Below, in pieces: positions 1-6,218 of a stretch of DNA of 8,877 nucleotides. Below the pieces are notes generated by a model that ran no database searches, was not told where the DNA came from, and saw nothing but the letters and a program-made list of their open reading frames with translations. Positions within the stretch are counted from its first letter, which is position 1. The number at the start of each line of letters is the position of its first letter. Source of the stretch: Gemmatimonadales bacterium (GTDB lineage Bacteria; Gemmatimonadota; Gemmatimonadetes; Gemmatimonadales; GWC2-71-9). A program made the position numbers and the translations under genes. Where the stretch lies: assembly GCA_013813145.1 (NCBI GenBank), contig JACCSE010000565.1, positions 1 to 8,877 on the forward strand. Direction: 5' to 3'.

Positions 1-6
1 GCCGTG

Positions 7-36
7 CCCTCGCCGCCCCCCTGCCCCGCTGCCCCC
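7..36 (-). other. Potential G-quadruplex motif after the membrane-protein gene
   Basis: Read on the minus strand, this stretch holds four G-tracts of 5, 4, 6 and 3 bases separated by loops of 4, 2 and 6 bases. This fits the usual G3+N1-7 pattern. It starts at the TAG stop codon (38-36) of the preceding minus-strand gene, so it would lie in the 3' end of that mRNA. Whether it folds, or helps end or stabilise the transcript, is inference. Chance occurrence in such GC-rich DNA is possible. Confidence 0.35.
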
Positions 37-761
37 TAGTCCAGCATCGGCGGCGCATCCCCCGGCGGCGTGTTCGGCCCCGTGTGGTCGGTCCGGCGGC
101 GGTCGCGGCGCTGGCCTTCTTCGTACCAGCGACGGGTGATCTCCCCCGCCAGCTCCCGGTTCCCCAGCCCGAACGCCAGTCCCACCGCCAGCGCCACCGC
201 GCCGAGAATCAGGGTGAACGCGGCGGTGACGATCTCTTCCGCCACTCCCACCTGCTGCAGCGCCATGAAGATGGCGATGACGATGACGGCGCCCTTCGCC
301 ATCTTCGCCACCGTCGGCACGCCGGCGACTCCGCCGGCCGACGCGAGGATCAGGCTCCGGACGAACTCGCCGACGATCATGCCGAGGATTACGATCACGA
401 TCGCGGCGATGAGCGTCGGGATGAACGAAAGCATCATCCCGAACATCTGGTTGATGCTCTCCAGGCCGAGCGCCGTACTCGCGAGCAGGATCACGACCAG
501 CATCACCAGCCAGAAGATCAGCTTGGCCAGCGCCCGCACCGGGTCGAGCCGCGAGCCGGTACGGCCCACCACCTCGTCGAGCCCGCCGGCGGCGGCGACC
601 CGGTTGAAATCCACCCGCTTGAGGGTGTCGTCAGTCCAGCGCTGGATCTGGCGCGCCAGGAAGTAGCCGGTCAGCAGAATGACGGTCGCCCCGAGGAGCG
701 CGGGCAGGACCGTGCCGATCTGCTCGGCGCCGATGAGGAGGCGGTCCCAGAGTTCGTTCAC
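36..761 (-). CDS. Conserved-TM-helix membrane protein (mechanosensitive-channel-related)
   Basis: A 241-residue inner-membrane protein starting at GTG 761 and ending at TAG 38-36. About five hydrophobic helices are visible: residues 16-38, 77-100, 107-135, 148-172 and 177-200. The pattern of a hydrophobic helix ending in G-x-x-(L/V)-x-R (LLTGYFLARQI, ILGMIVGEFVRSL) followed by a C-terminal AFGLGNRELAGEITRRWYE resembles the 'conserved TM helix' repeat (PF05552) found in proteins related to MscS. The beta domain and cytoplasmic cage of true MscS are absent, so channel function is unproven. The C-terminal 25 residues are polar, rich in Arg and Pro, and probably disordered. The GTG start is chosen because it overlaps the upstream dehydrogenase stop as GTGA and has a GAGGTG ribosome-binding site five bases upstream. 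The longer open frame to 1373 only shadows that dehydrogenase. Confidence 0.85.
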   Translation of the reverse strand: MNELWDRLLIGAEQIGTVLPALLGATVILLTGYFLARQIQRWTDDTLKRVDFNRVAAAGGLDEVVGRTGSRLDPVRALAKLIFWLVMLVVILLASTALGLESINQMFGMMLSFIPTLIAAIVIVILGMIVGEFVRSLILASAGGVAGVPTVAKMAKGAVIVIAIFMALQQVGVAEEIVTAAFTLILGAVALAVGLAFGLGNRELAGEITRRWYEEGQRRDRRRTDHTGPNTPPGDAPPMLD

Positions 762-1795
762 GTCGACACCTCGAGCACGAGTTTCCCGGTCTGCTCGCCG
801 CGCTGCATCCGGGTATACGCCGCGACCCCCTCCGCCAGCGGCACTACCTGGTCTACGACCGGCCAGAGTCGGCCCTGATGGGCCAGCCGCACGATCTCGG
901 CGTACTCCCGCCGGCTCCCCATCGTGGAGCCGAGGATGCTCCACTGGTTCCAGAAGAGCCGGCGCAGATCGAAGCCGGCGGAAGGGCCAGTGGTCGCGCC
1001 GCACACCACGACGCGCCCGCCTTTCCGGAGGGCGCGGAGCGAGTTCGCCCAGGTCTGCTCGCCCACGCTTTCGACCACGACGTCCGCCCCCCGTCCGCCG
1101 GTGAGCCGCCGAACCTCCGCTACGACGTCCTCCCGCCCGTGGTGTAGCGCCGCGGCCGCCCCCAGCTCGCGCGCCCGCTCCAGCTTCACCTCGTTGCCGC
1201 TGGTGACGATGGCGCGCCCGCCGAGCAGGTTGATGATCTTGAGCGCGGCGAGCGATACCCCACCGCCGATCCCCCAGACCAGGGCCGTCTCGCCGGCCAG
1301 GAGCCGGGCCCGGGAGGCAAGCATGCGCCACGCCGTGAGGGTGGAGAGCGAGAATCCGGCGGCCTCCGGCCAACCCATCCCCTCGGGAACCGGAGCCAGG
1401 TTCTCGTCCGGCACCACGACGTACTCGGCGGCCGCTCCCGGCACGTGTTCACCGAGGATCCGAAAGTCGCGGCAGAGCGGCTCCTCGCCCTGCACGCAGG
1501 CGGGACAATGCCCGCACGATATGCCCGGGTTGATCATCACCCGATCGCCGGGACGCACGGCCCGGACTCCGTCGCCCACCCGCTCGACCACACCCGCGCC
1601 ATCCGAGCCAACGACGAATGGAAAGACCGGTGAGACGTTGGGAAGCCCGCCGGTCATCCACAGATCCAGACGGTTGAGCGCGGCGGCTCTGACCCTGACC
1701 AGCACTTCGCGCGGAGCACGGATCTCGGGAGCCGGCACCTCACTCATGACGAGGTGCTCCAGGCCACCTGTTCCCCTCAGCGTCAGCGCTCTCAT
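758..1795 (-). CDS. Medium-chain dehydrogenase/quinone oxidoreductase-like protein
   Basis: A 345-residue cytoplasmic oxidoreductase of the MDR (zinc-type alcohol dehydrogenase/quinone oxidoreductase) superfamily, of usual length. The GroES-like N-terminal half has the structural-zinc lobe with four cysteines, C94, C97, C100 and C108. The catalytic-zinc ligands of classical alcohol dehydrogenases appear replaced: N41 where Cys is expected (ALNRLDLW), and S64-D65 where His-Glu is expected (GSDGAGVV). The Rossmann half starts at about residue 170 with an unusual WGIGGGVSLAALK turn (174-186), and GG-RVVVCGATTG lies at 259-270. It is probably an NAD(P)H-dependent reductase or dehydrogenase that does not use catalytic zinc; the substrate is unknown. 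It begins 22 bp after the stop of the BIG2/propeller gene and overlaps the membrane-protein gene by 4 bp. No clear Shine-Dalgarno precedes ATG 1795, so it may rely on coupling. The family is certain, the reaction is not. Confidence 0.92.
   Translation of the reverse strand: MRALTLRGTGGLEHLVMSEVPAPEIRAPREVLVRVRAAALNRLDLWMTGGLPNVSPVFPFVVGSDGAGVVERVGDGVRAVRPGDRVMINPGISCGHCPACVQGEEPLCRDFRILGEHVPGAAAEYVVVPDENLAPVPEGMGWPEAAGFSLSTLTAWRMLASRARLLAGETALVWGIGGGVSLAALKIINLLGGRAIVTSGNEVKLERARELGAAAALHHGREDVVAEVRRLTGGRGADVVVESVGEQTWANSLRALRKGGRVVVCGATTGPSAGFDLRRLFWNQWSILGSTMGSRREYAEIVRLAHQGRLWPVVDQVVPLAEGVAAYTRMQRGEQTGKLVLEVST
767..772 (-). promoter_or_regulatory. Ribosome-binding site supporting the GTG 761 start
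   Basis: On the minus strand the bases read GAGGTG, ending five bases before the GTG start at 761. The site lies inside the last codons of the upstream dehydrogenase. Together with the 4-bp stop/start overlap it points to coupled translation of the two genes and fixes the start of the membrane protein. Confidence 0.6.
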
Positions 1796-1817
1796 GAACC
1801 GGCTGGACCGGTGGTGC

Positions 1818-4043
1818 TCAGAAGGCGGGACTCACGACCTGCTCGCCGGAGCGGAGGGGGATCTGCTCCGGGGCGCCGCCGGCGAGCGACTGGATGAAGA
1901 AGCTGAACTGCCCCTTGACCCTGGACGCACCGGTGAGCCTGCCGACGACGTACGCCACCTCGGTCCCGTCGCGCGAGAGATCCAGCGAGATGACCGGCTG
2001 CTCGGTAAGGAGCAGCGCCGTAGGGTCGGATCGGCCGGGAGCGAGGCGCATGACCCGGGACCCCCGCGAACGTCCCCCCGCCTCGGCGACGAACAGCAGG
2101 TCGCCGCTCGGCAGGAAATGGGGATTCGACTCGCGGGCGCCGCTCCTGGTGAGCCGCCGCGCCTCGCCACCGGCGAGGTCCATGACGTAGATCTCCTGGT
2201 TGCCATCCCGGGCCGAGACGAAGGTGATGCTGCGTCCGTCGGAAGAGAGGTCGGGCGAGTGATTCCCGCCAGGCGACGCGGTGAGCGCTCGGGCCTCGCT
2301 CCCGTCCACCGCGATACTGTGTATCTGAGCGAGGCCGCCCCGCGGCGTCGCGGCATAGACGACGCGGGCGCCGTCCGGAGTCCAGACCGGGTCGCCCTCG
2401 TTCCCCGGATCGCTCGTGAGCCGCCGAAGGTTCCGGCCGTCCGCGTCCATCACGAACAGGTCGTAGCTGCCGGTCCGATTGGAGCTGAAGGCGATACGGG
2501 TCCGGTCGGGCGAGAGGGCGGCCTGCACGTTGGACGCGCTATCCACCAGGACCGGGATCAGCGTGTCGCCCGCGGCGGCGCGGAGCTGGTAGATCCCGAA
2601 CGCCCCCGACCGATTGGATGAGACCACCAGCTCGCCCGTCACGAGCACCTCCGCCGCGGCGGTCCGGCCCCAGGGCGCCTTGGCGGTCACGACCGCCCGG
2701 CCCGGGCTCAGCGCGTCGATCGTTCCGGCGCCGGAAACCCGCGCGATCTCGGGCCGGTCGCTGGTCCACTCCAGGCCGCCCGCTGGGCCGACGACCTTTC
2801 CCGCCTCGTCTACCAGCCTCGCCGCGACGGTGGCCCGCCCGCCAACCCTGAGCCCGAGCCGGGAGCTGTCGAGGCCGAGCAATCCCGGGATCACGTCTAC
2901 CCTCCAGACCACGGGATCGAATCCGCTCAGGCGCACAGTCAGCGTCGTCCTGCCCACGGCCTTTCCCGTCAGAGCCCGCGTGGCGACATCGAACCCGATC
3001 ACCGAGCTGTCGCCCACGGTCCAGTCGAGCCGGGCCTCCGGGATCGGCATCGAATCAGCCGACTCGGCGACGGCCGACACCGCCCGGGTCCCCTGCACCG
3101 GCAGTTGGATCGGCCCTGCGCCGGCCGGAGGCGAAACCACCAGCGCCTGCGGCACCTCGTGCACCGTCACGGCGGCGCTCAGTTCCTGGCCGAATCCGGC
3201 GGCCGTCACGGTAGCCTCGCCCGGACCGCGACCGATCACCACGCCGGTGGGACCGACCCGCACCACGCTGGTGTCGTTCGAGTGCCATTGGATCCCGCTC
3301 CGCACGTTGCGGTTGCCCTGCGATGGAACCAACGCGCGGAGGGTGTCCGCACCCTCCGGCCCGATGCTCACCCGCTGGCGAGACAGGGTGAAATCCGCCG
3401 GCTCGACCGAGACCGGCGCGGTGGCAGTGAGGCCGGCGGCGGACGTCGCCTGCACGATGCCTCGGCCCAGACCCACGCCGATGACGACGCCGAGGGAGTC
3501 GACCGCCACGATGCCGGGCTGGAGCGTCTTCCAGGTGATTCGCCCGGTGGCGACCGGCGAGCCGTCCTGCAGCAGCCCCTGGGCATTCAGGGTGGCCCGC
3601 TCTCCCGGCAGCAGAACCAGCGCGGTGGGATTCAGGGTGAGCACGCTTCCGGAGGGTACCACGATCGTGTCTCGGCCGGTGATCAGCACGGCCAGGGATG
3701 CCCGCCGACGCTGGACCCGGGCCTCCACCTTGGCGAGTCCGGGGCCGATCCCGACCACCGTCCCATCCCGCAGCACCCGCGCGATGAGCGTGTCCGAGCT
3801 CCAGAAGCTGAACTTGGCGCTGGGAACGAGGTTGCCCTGGCGGTCGTAGGCGGCAGCGAAGATGTTCTGCCGCTGGTTGACCCCGAGCGTCATCGTTTCG
3901 GGAGTGACCTGCACCTCGGCGATGCTCTGCGCGGCGAGAGCGGGGACGGAGGCGCTCAGGAGGACGGCCGCCATCAGACGGAGGACGGGCCACGCCGGGC
4001 GCCGGTACGGGGAGCGAACCGGTTCGGGCTGGGTAAGGGTCAC
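1818..4043 (-). CDS. Secreted protein with five BIG2-like Ig repeats and a TolB-type beta-propeller
   Basis: With the GTG start at 4043 the product is 741 residues. Residues 12-38 form a Sec signal peptide (Arg-rich n-region, hydrophobic LMAAVLLSASVPALA, cleavage near A37/A38). Five bacterial Ig-like (BIG2-type) repeats follow at about 42-124, 133-217, 218-298, 299-386 and 387-470, each with a W-x-S/T-x-D...V..V...G.V.G...G.A.V.A signature. Residues 471-741 form a TolB/WD40-like propeller, with repeats such as SPDRTRIAFSSNRTGSYDLFVMDADG and SSDGRSITFVSARDGNQEIYVMDLAGG. Such proteins are exported to the periplasm or cell surface; a binding or adhesion role is inference. The open frame extends to GTG 4115, but a candidate promoter (4087-4115) falls within that extension and the signal peptide sits better behind 4043. 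No good Shine-Dalgarno is visible at either start. It is the first gene of the minus-strand operon. Confidence 0.88.
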   Translation of the reverse strand: MTLTQPEPVRSPYRRPAWPVLRLMAAVLLSASVPALAAQSIAEVQVTPETMTLGVNQRQNIFAAAYDRQGNLVPSAKFSFWSSDTLIARVLRDGTVVGIGPGLAKVEARVQRRRASLAVLITGRDTIVVPSGSVLTLNPTALVLLPGERATLNAQGLLQDGSPVATGRITWKTLQPGIVAVDSLGVVIGVGLGRGIVQATSAAGLTATAPVSVEPADFTLSRQRVSIGPEGADTLRALVPSQGNRNVRSGIQWHSNDTSVVRVGPTGVVIGRGPGEATVTAAGFGQELSAAVTVHEVPQALVVSPPAGAGPIQLPVQGTRAVSAVAESADSMPIPEARLDWTVGDSSVIGFDVATRALTGKAVGRTTLTVRLSGFDPVVWRVDVIPGLLGLDSSRLGLRVGGRATVAARLVDEAGKVVGPAGGLEWTSDRPEIARVSGAGTIDALSPGRAVVTAKAPWGRTAAAEVLVTGELVVSSNRSGAFGIYQLRAAAGDTLIPVLVDSASNVQAALSPDRTRIAFSSNRTGSYDLFVMDADGRNLRRLTSDPGNEGDPVWTPDGARVVYAATPRGGLAQIHSIAVDGSEARALTASPGGNHSPDLSSDGRSITFVSARDGNQEIYVMDLAGGEARRLTRSGARESNPHFLPSGDLLFVAEAGGRSRGSRVMRLAPGRSDPTALLLTEQPVISLDLSRDGTEVAYVVGRLTGASRVKGQFSFFIQSLAGGAPEQIPLRSGEQVVSPAF

Positions 4044-4086
4044 CGGGTGGTCGCGGTCCAGTCGAAAGGGCGGGCGAATGCCCGTA

Positions 4087-4115
4087 AGTATAGCGCGCGG
4101 AGGAACGGCTGCCAC
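4087..4115 (-). promoter_or_regulatory. Candidate promoter for the minus-strand operon
   Basis: On the minus strand GTGGCA (4115-4110) and TATACT (4092-4087) are separated by 17 bases. They match the sigma-70 consensus at 4/6 and 5/6 positions. Transcription would begin near 4080, about 37 bases before GTG 4043. This is a motif reading only; housekeeping promoters of this lineage may differ. Confidence 0.35.
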
Positions 4116-4164
4116 TCCTTGCGGAAGCCCTGAAGATGCGCCAGATATAGCTCGTTCACTGTAT

Positions 4165-4195
4165 AGGCGCTTCGCCTCGTCAGGCGCTTCGCCTC
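4165..4195. repeat. Two tandem copies of a 14-bp hairpin-forming repeat
   Basis: AGGCGCTTCGCCTC occurs at 4165-4178 and again, identical, at 4182-4195 (17-bp period). Each copy can form a stem of AGGCG with CGCCT around a CTT loop. The pair lies in the divergent spacer, 48 bases before the H1-like gene. Possible roles are a transcript leader structure, a protein-binding site or a small REP-like element; the sequence alone does not choose between them. Confidence 0.65.
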
Positions 4196-4229
4196 ACTAC
4201 CGGCGGCGGGTCGCGCCGTACCTGCGATC

Positions 4230-4236
4230 GGAGGAA
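4230..4236 (+). promoter_or_regulatory. Strong Shine-Dalgarno site of the H1-like gene
   Basis: GGAGGAA ends six bases before ATG 4243. It is the best ribosome-binding site in the window and decides the start. The frame is open upstream to 3862, but that part lies antisense to the BIG2/propeller gene. Most other genes here lack such a site, so this gene is probably translated at a high level. Confidence 0.85.
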
Positions 4237-4242
4237 GCGACG

Positions 4243-4689
4243 ATGGCCGAGCTTCATTATATGGAGATGGGCTGGTCCGGCTCCGGATGGATGGATCCGC
4301 TGCCGACGGAACAGCCTCCCGCCCCCGTCGCCACCCCGGCCAGGACTCGGGAGGACGAACCCGATTCCCCCCGGCCCGCTCGGTCGCGCGCCCGCACCAA
4401 GTCCGCGAAGAAGTCCGGCGCGAAAAAGTCCGGCGCCAAGAAATCGGGGAAGAAGACTGCCCGGAAGCCGGCCAGGAAGGCCGCCAGGCGAGCCGCGGCG
4501 AAGAAAGCGGGCAAGAAGTCAGGCAAGAAGGCGGCCAAGAGGTCCGCTAAGCGTCCAGCGAAGAAGGCCGCCCGGAAGTCCGCCAAGAAGACGGGCAGAA
4601 GAGGCACGGCCCGGAAGGCCGCCAAGAGCTCCCGCTCCCGGCGGCCCGCCAGGAAGTCGACCAAGAAGAAGGGCGGGCGGCGACGCTAG
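4243..4689 (+). CDS. Histone H1-like lysine/alanine-rich DNA-binding protein
   Basis: A 148-residue, extremely basic protein. Residues 1-45 are a non-basic leader rich in Met, Trp and Pro (MAELHYMEMGWSGSGWMDPL followed by a Pro-rich acidic stretch). Residues 46-148 consist almost only of Lys, Arg, Ala, Ser and Gly in AKKSG, KKA and ARKS-type units, like the C-terminal tail of eukaryotic H1 and bacterial H1-like proteins (chlamydial Hc1/Hc2, Bordetella BpH1, AlgP type). It probably binds and compacts DNA, or RNA, in the nucleoid. There is no globular domain. It stands alone, between a divergent spacer and its own intrinsic terminator, and has a strong ribosome-binding site, which fits an abundant product. 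Low complexity makes family assignment by similarity unreliable, so the function rests on composition. The hydrophobic frame on the opposite strand is an artefact of the lysine/alanine codons. Confidence 0.85.
   Translation: MAELHYMEMGWSGSGWMDPLPTEQPPAPVATPARTREDEPDSPRPARSRARTKSAKKSGAKKSGAKKSGKKTARKPARKAARRAAAKKAGKKSGKKAAKRSAKRPAKKAARKSAKKTGRRGTARKAAKSSRSRRPARKSTKKKGGRRR
4405..4449 (+). repeat. Three 15-bp tandem repeats inside the H1-like gene
   Basis: GCGAAGAAGTCCGGC (4405-4419), GCGAAAAAGTCCGGC (4420-4434) and a more diverged copy at 4435-4449 each encode Ala-Lys-Lys-Ser-Gly (residues 55-69). The near-identity at DNA level suggests recent slippage or duplication. Repeat number is likely to differ between strains. 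Confidence 0.8.
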
Positions 4690-4717
4690 TCGTCTTCGGG
4701 CTCGCTGCCAGCACCGA

Positions 4718-4741
4718 GGGCGCCCAGGAGGCGCCCTTTTT
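4718..4741 (+). terminator. Intrinsic terminator of the H1-like gene
   Basis: A perfect 7-bp GC stem, GGGCGCC (4718-4724) with GGCGCCC (4730-4736), encloses a 5-base loop and is followed directly by five T residues (4737-4741). It begins 28 bases after the TAG stop of the H1-like gene. It should separate that gene's transcript from the amidohydrolase operon, which then needs a promoter in 4742-4831; I saw no convincing one. Confidence 0.88.
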
Positions 4742-4831
4742 GCTTGTCTCCGACGTCGCAATTGGTTGTGGGCGAGGATCTTGCATAGGCGCTGGTCCAC
4801 GGCAGGTTCTCCACACCTATCCTCTTGCTGA

Positions 4832-6211
4832 ATGAGCCCATCCATGCACCGCGCGGCCTCGGCCCTCGGGTTGAGCCTCTTGCTTGCCTGTGGGCAGAAG
4901 GAGCCCAACGGGGTCGCGCTGATCGGGGCCACCCTGATCGACGGCTCCGGCGGCCCGGCGTTGCCGGACGCAGTGGTCGTGGTGCGCGGCAGCAGGATCG
5001 AATCGATCGGCACCCGGGCCGGGTTCCAGCTGCCGGAGCGCACCCGGGAGGTGGATGTCAGCGGGCGGTGGATCATCCCGGGGCTCATCGACGCTCACGT
5101 CCACCTCACCGACGGCAACGCCGGCGTGCTCGATTGGGCCCTGCCGCGGTACCTCGCCTTCGGCGTCACGTCGGTCCGCGACGTCCATGGCAAGCTGGTC
5201 ACCGCTCTCGAGCTGCGCGATGCGCTGGGCCGGGGCACCCGGGAGGGGCCGCGGGTCTACTCCGCGGGCGCCATGATCGATGGGCTGCCTACGACCTACG
5301 CCGACGCCATCGGAGCCAACCGTCCGGCCGACGCCCGCAAGGCGGTGGACCGGCTGGTCAACGCCGGCGCCGACTTCGTCAAGATCTACACCCGGATCGA
5401 CCCGGCGCTGCTCGGCGCCCTGCTCGACGAGGCCGAGACCTTCAACCTCCGGGTAACCGGCCACCTGGGGCTGACCGACGCGGTCGCCGCCGCCCGGGCG
5501 GGGATCGGGTCCATCGAGCACCTGACCGGAGTTCCCGAAGCCGCTTCCCGGAGCCCCTCCTCCCTCTACGCCGCGCACTACCGTTCCTTCTTCGCCGGTT
5601 GGACCGCGTTCGAGCGGAGTTGGGCCGGGCTCGACAGCGCCAGTCTTGCCCGGGTCGCGGAAGAGCTGGTGCGGAATCAGGTGATCCTGGTCCCCACCCT
5701 CATACTCCATGAGACCTTCAGCCGGCTGGATGACCCGGCCCTCCTCGGGGACACGATTCTCAAGCTGGTTCCCGAAGCGGAGCAGCGCCGCTGGAACGTG
5801 CCCGACATGATCGCGCGCGCCGGCTGGACCGCGGAAGATTTCGCCGCATTCCGCCGGTCACGGCCCCAGCAGGATCTCTTCCTCCGGCAGTTCGTCCGGG
5901 CCGGCGGCACGGTCGCGGCGGGGACCGACGCCGCCAACCAGATGCTGGTTCCGGGCTACACGCTGCATCGGGAGCTGGAGTTGCTGGTGCGGGCCGGGCT
6001 GGAGCCGCGCGACGCGCTCCTGGCTGCCACCCGGAACGGCGCCCTGGTCCTCGGAAAGGATTCGCTTGGCCTCCTCGCCCCCGGAAACGTGGCCGACCTG
6101 GTGGTCCTGTCGCGCGACCCGCTGGCCGATATCCGCAATACCCTGGCGCTGGAACAGGTGGTGATTCGGGGCCGGGTGCTCTCGCCCGACTCGCTCCGTG
6201 CCGGCTGGTAA
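4832..6211 (+). CDS. Lipoprotein metal-dependent amidohydrolase (imidazolonepropionase-like)
   Basis: A 459-residue exported hydrolase. ASALGLSLLLAC (residues 9-20) is a lipoprotein signal peptide with lipobox LLAC, so C20 is probably lipidated and the enzyme anchored in an envelope membrane. The amidohydrolase fold is complete: a small beta domain at both ends (GATLIDGSGG at 32-41; GNVADLVVLSRDPLADI at 418-434) and the TIM-barrel metal motif D-A-H89-V-H91. K184 in DFVKIYT is a possible carbamylated ligand; H211 (VTGHLG), H230 (SIEHLTG) and D366 (GTDAAN) complete the site. This set matches the Met-dependent hydrolase/imidazolonepropionase-like branch, whose members act on cyclic amides or peptides (prolidase-like). 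The substrate is unknown. ATG 4844 (M5) is an equally plausible start and gives a more typical signal peptide; neither has a clear Shine-Dalgarno. The stop lies 7 bases before GTG 6219 of the next gene. Confidence 0.92.
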   Translation: MSPSMHRAASALGLSLLLACGQKEPNGVALIGATLIDGSGGPALPDAVVVVRGSRIESIGTRAGFQLPERTREVDVSGRWIIPGLIDAHVHLTDGNAGVLDWALPRYLAFGVTSVRDVHGKLVTALELRDALGRGTREGPRVYSAGAMIDGLPTTYADAIGANRPADARKAVDRLVNAGADFVKIYTRIDPALLGALLDEAETFNLRVTGHLGLTDAVAAARAGIGSIEHLTGVPEAASRSPSSLYAAHYRSFFAGWTAFERSWAGLDSASLARVAEELVRNQVILVPTLILHETFSRLDDPALLGDTILKLVPEAEQRRWNVPDMIARAGWTAEDFAAFRRSRPQQDLFLRQFVRAGGTVAAGTDAANQMLVPGYTLHRELELLVRAGLEPRDALLAATRNGALVLGKDSLGLLAPGNVADLVVLSRDPLADIRNTLALEQVVIRGRVLSPDSLRAGW

Positions 6212-6218
6212 CTCTCCC

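Noticed and set aside
762..1373. N-terminal extension of the minus-strand membrane protein up to 1373
   Set aside because: It overlaps the well-supported dehydrogenase in another frame on the same strand and gives an Arg/Gly-rich sequence with no family features, typical of out-of-frame GC-rich DNA.
924..3849. Long plus-strand open frames at 924-2621 and 2614-3849
   Set aside because: Both run antisense to the dehydrogenase and BIG2/propeller genes; their Ser/Arg/Pro/Thr-rich translations look like frame shadows and contain no recognisable domain.
3862..4242. Upstream extension of the H1-like gene
   Set aside because: The frame is open but antisense to the signal-peptide region of the BIG2 gene, and the strong Shine-Dalgarno at 4230-4236 fixes the start at ATG 4243.
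4044..4242. Small RNA or riboswitch in the divergent spacer
   Set aside because: Apart from the two mini-hairpins and the promoter-like boxes there is no recognisable RNA family, tRNA-like fold or extended pairing.
4257..4664. Minus-strand hydrophobic frame that looks like a membrane protein
   Set aside because: The Phe/Leu/Ala-rich translation is simply the reverse reading of Lys and Ala codons in the H1-like gene; there is no start signal or family match.
4742..4831. Promoter for the amidohydrolase operon (TTGCAT at 4781 or TATCCT at 4818)
   Set aside because: A promoter must lie here after the terminator, but no pair of -35/-10 boxes with proper spacing could be found, so none is annotated.
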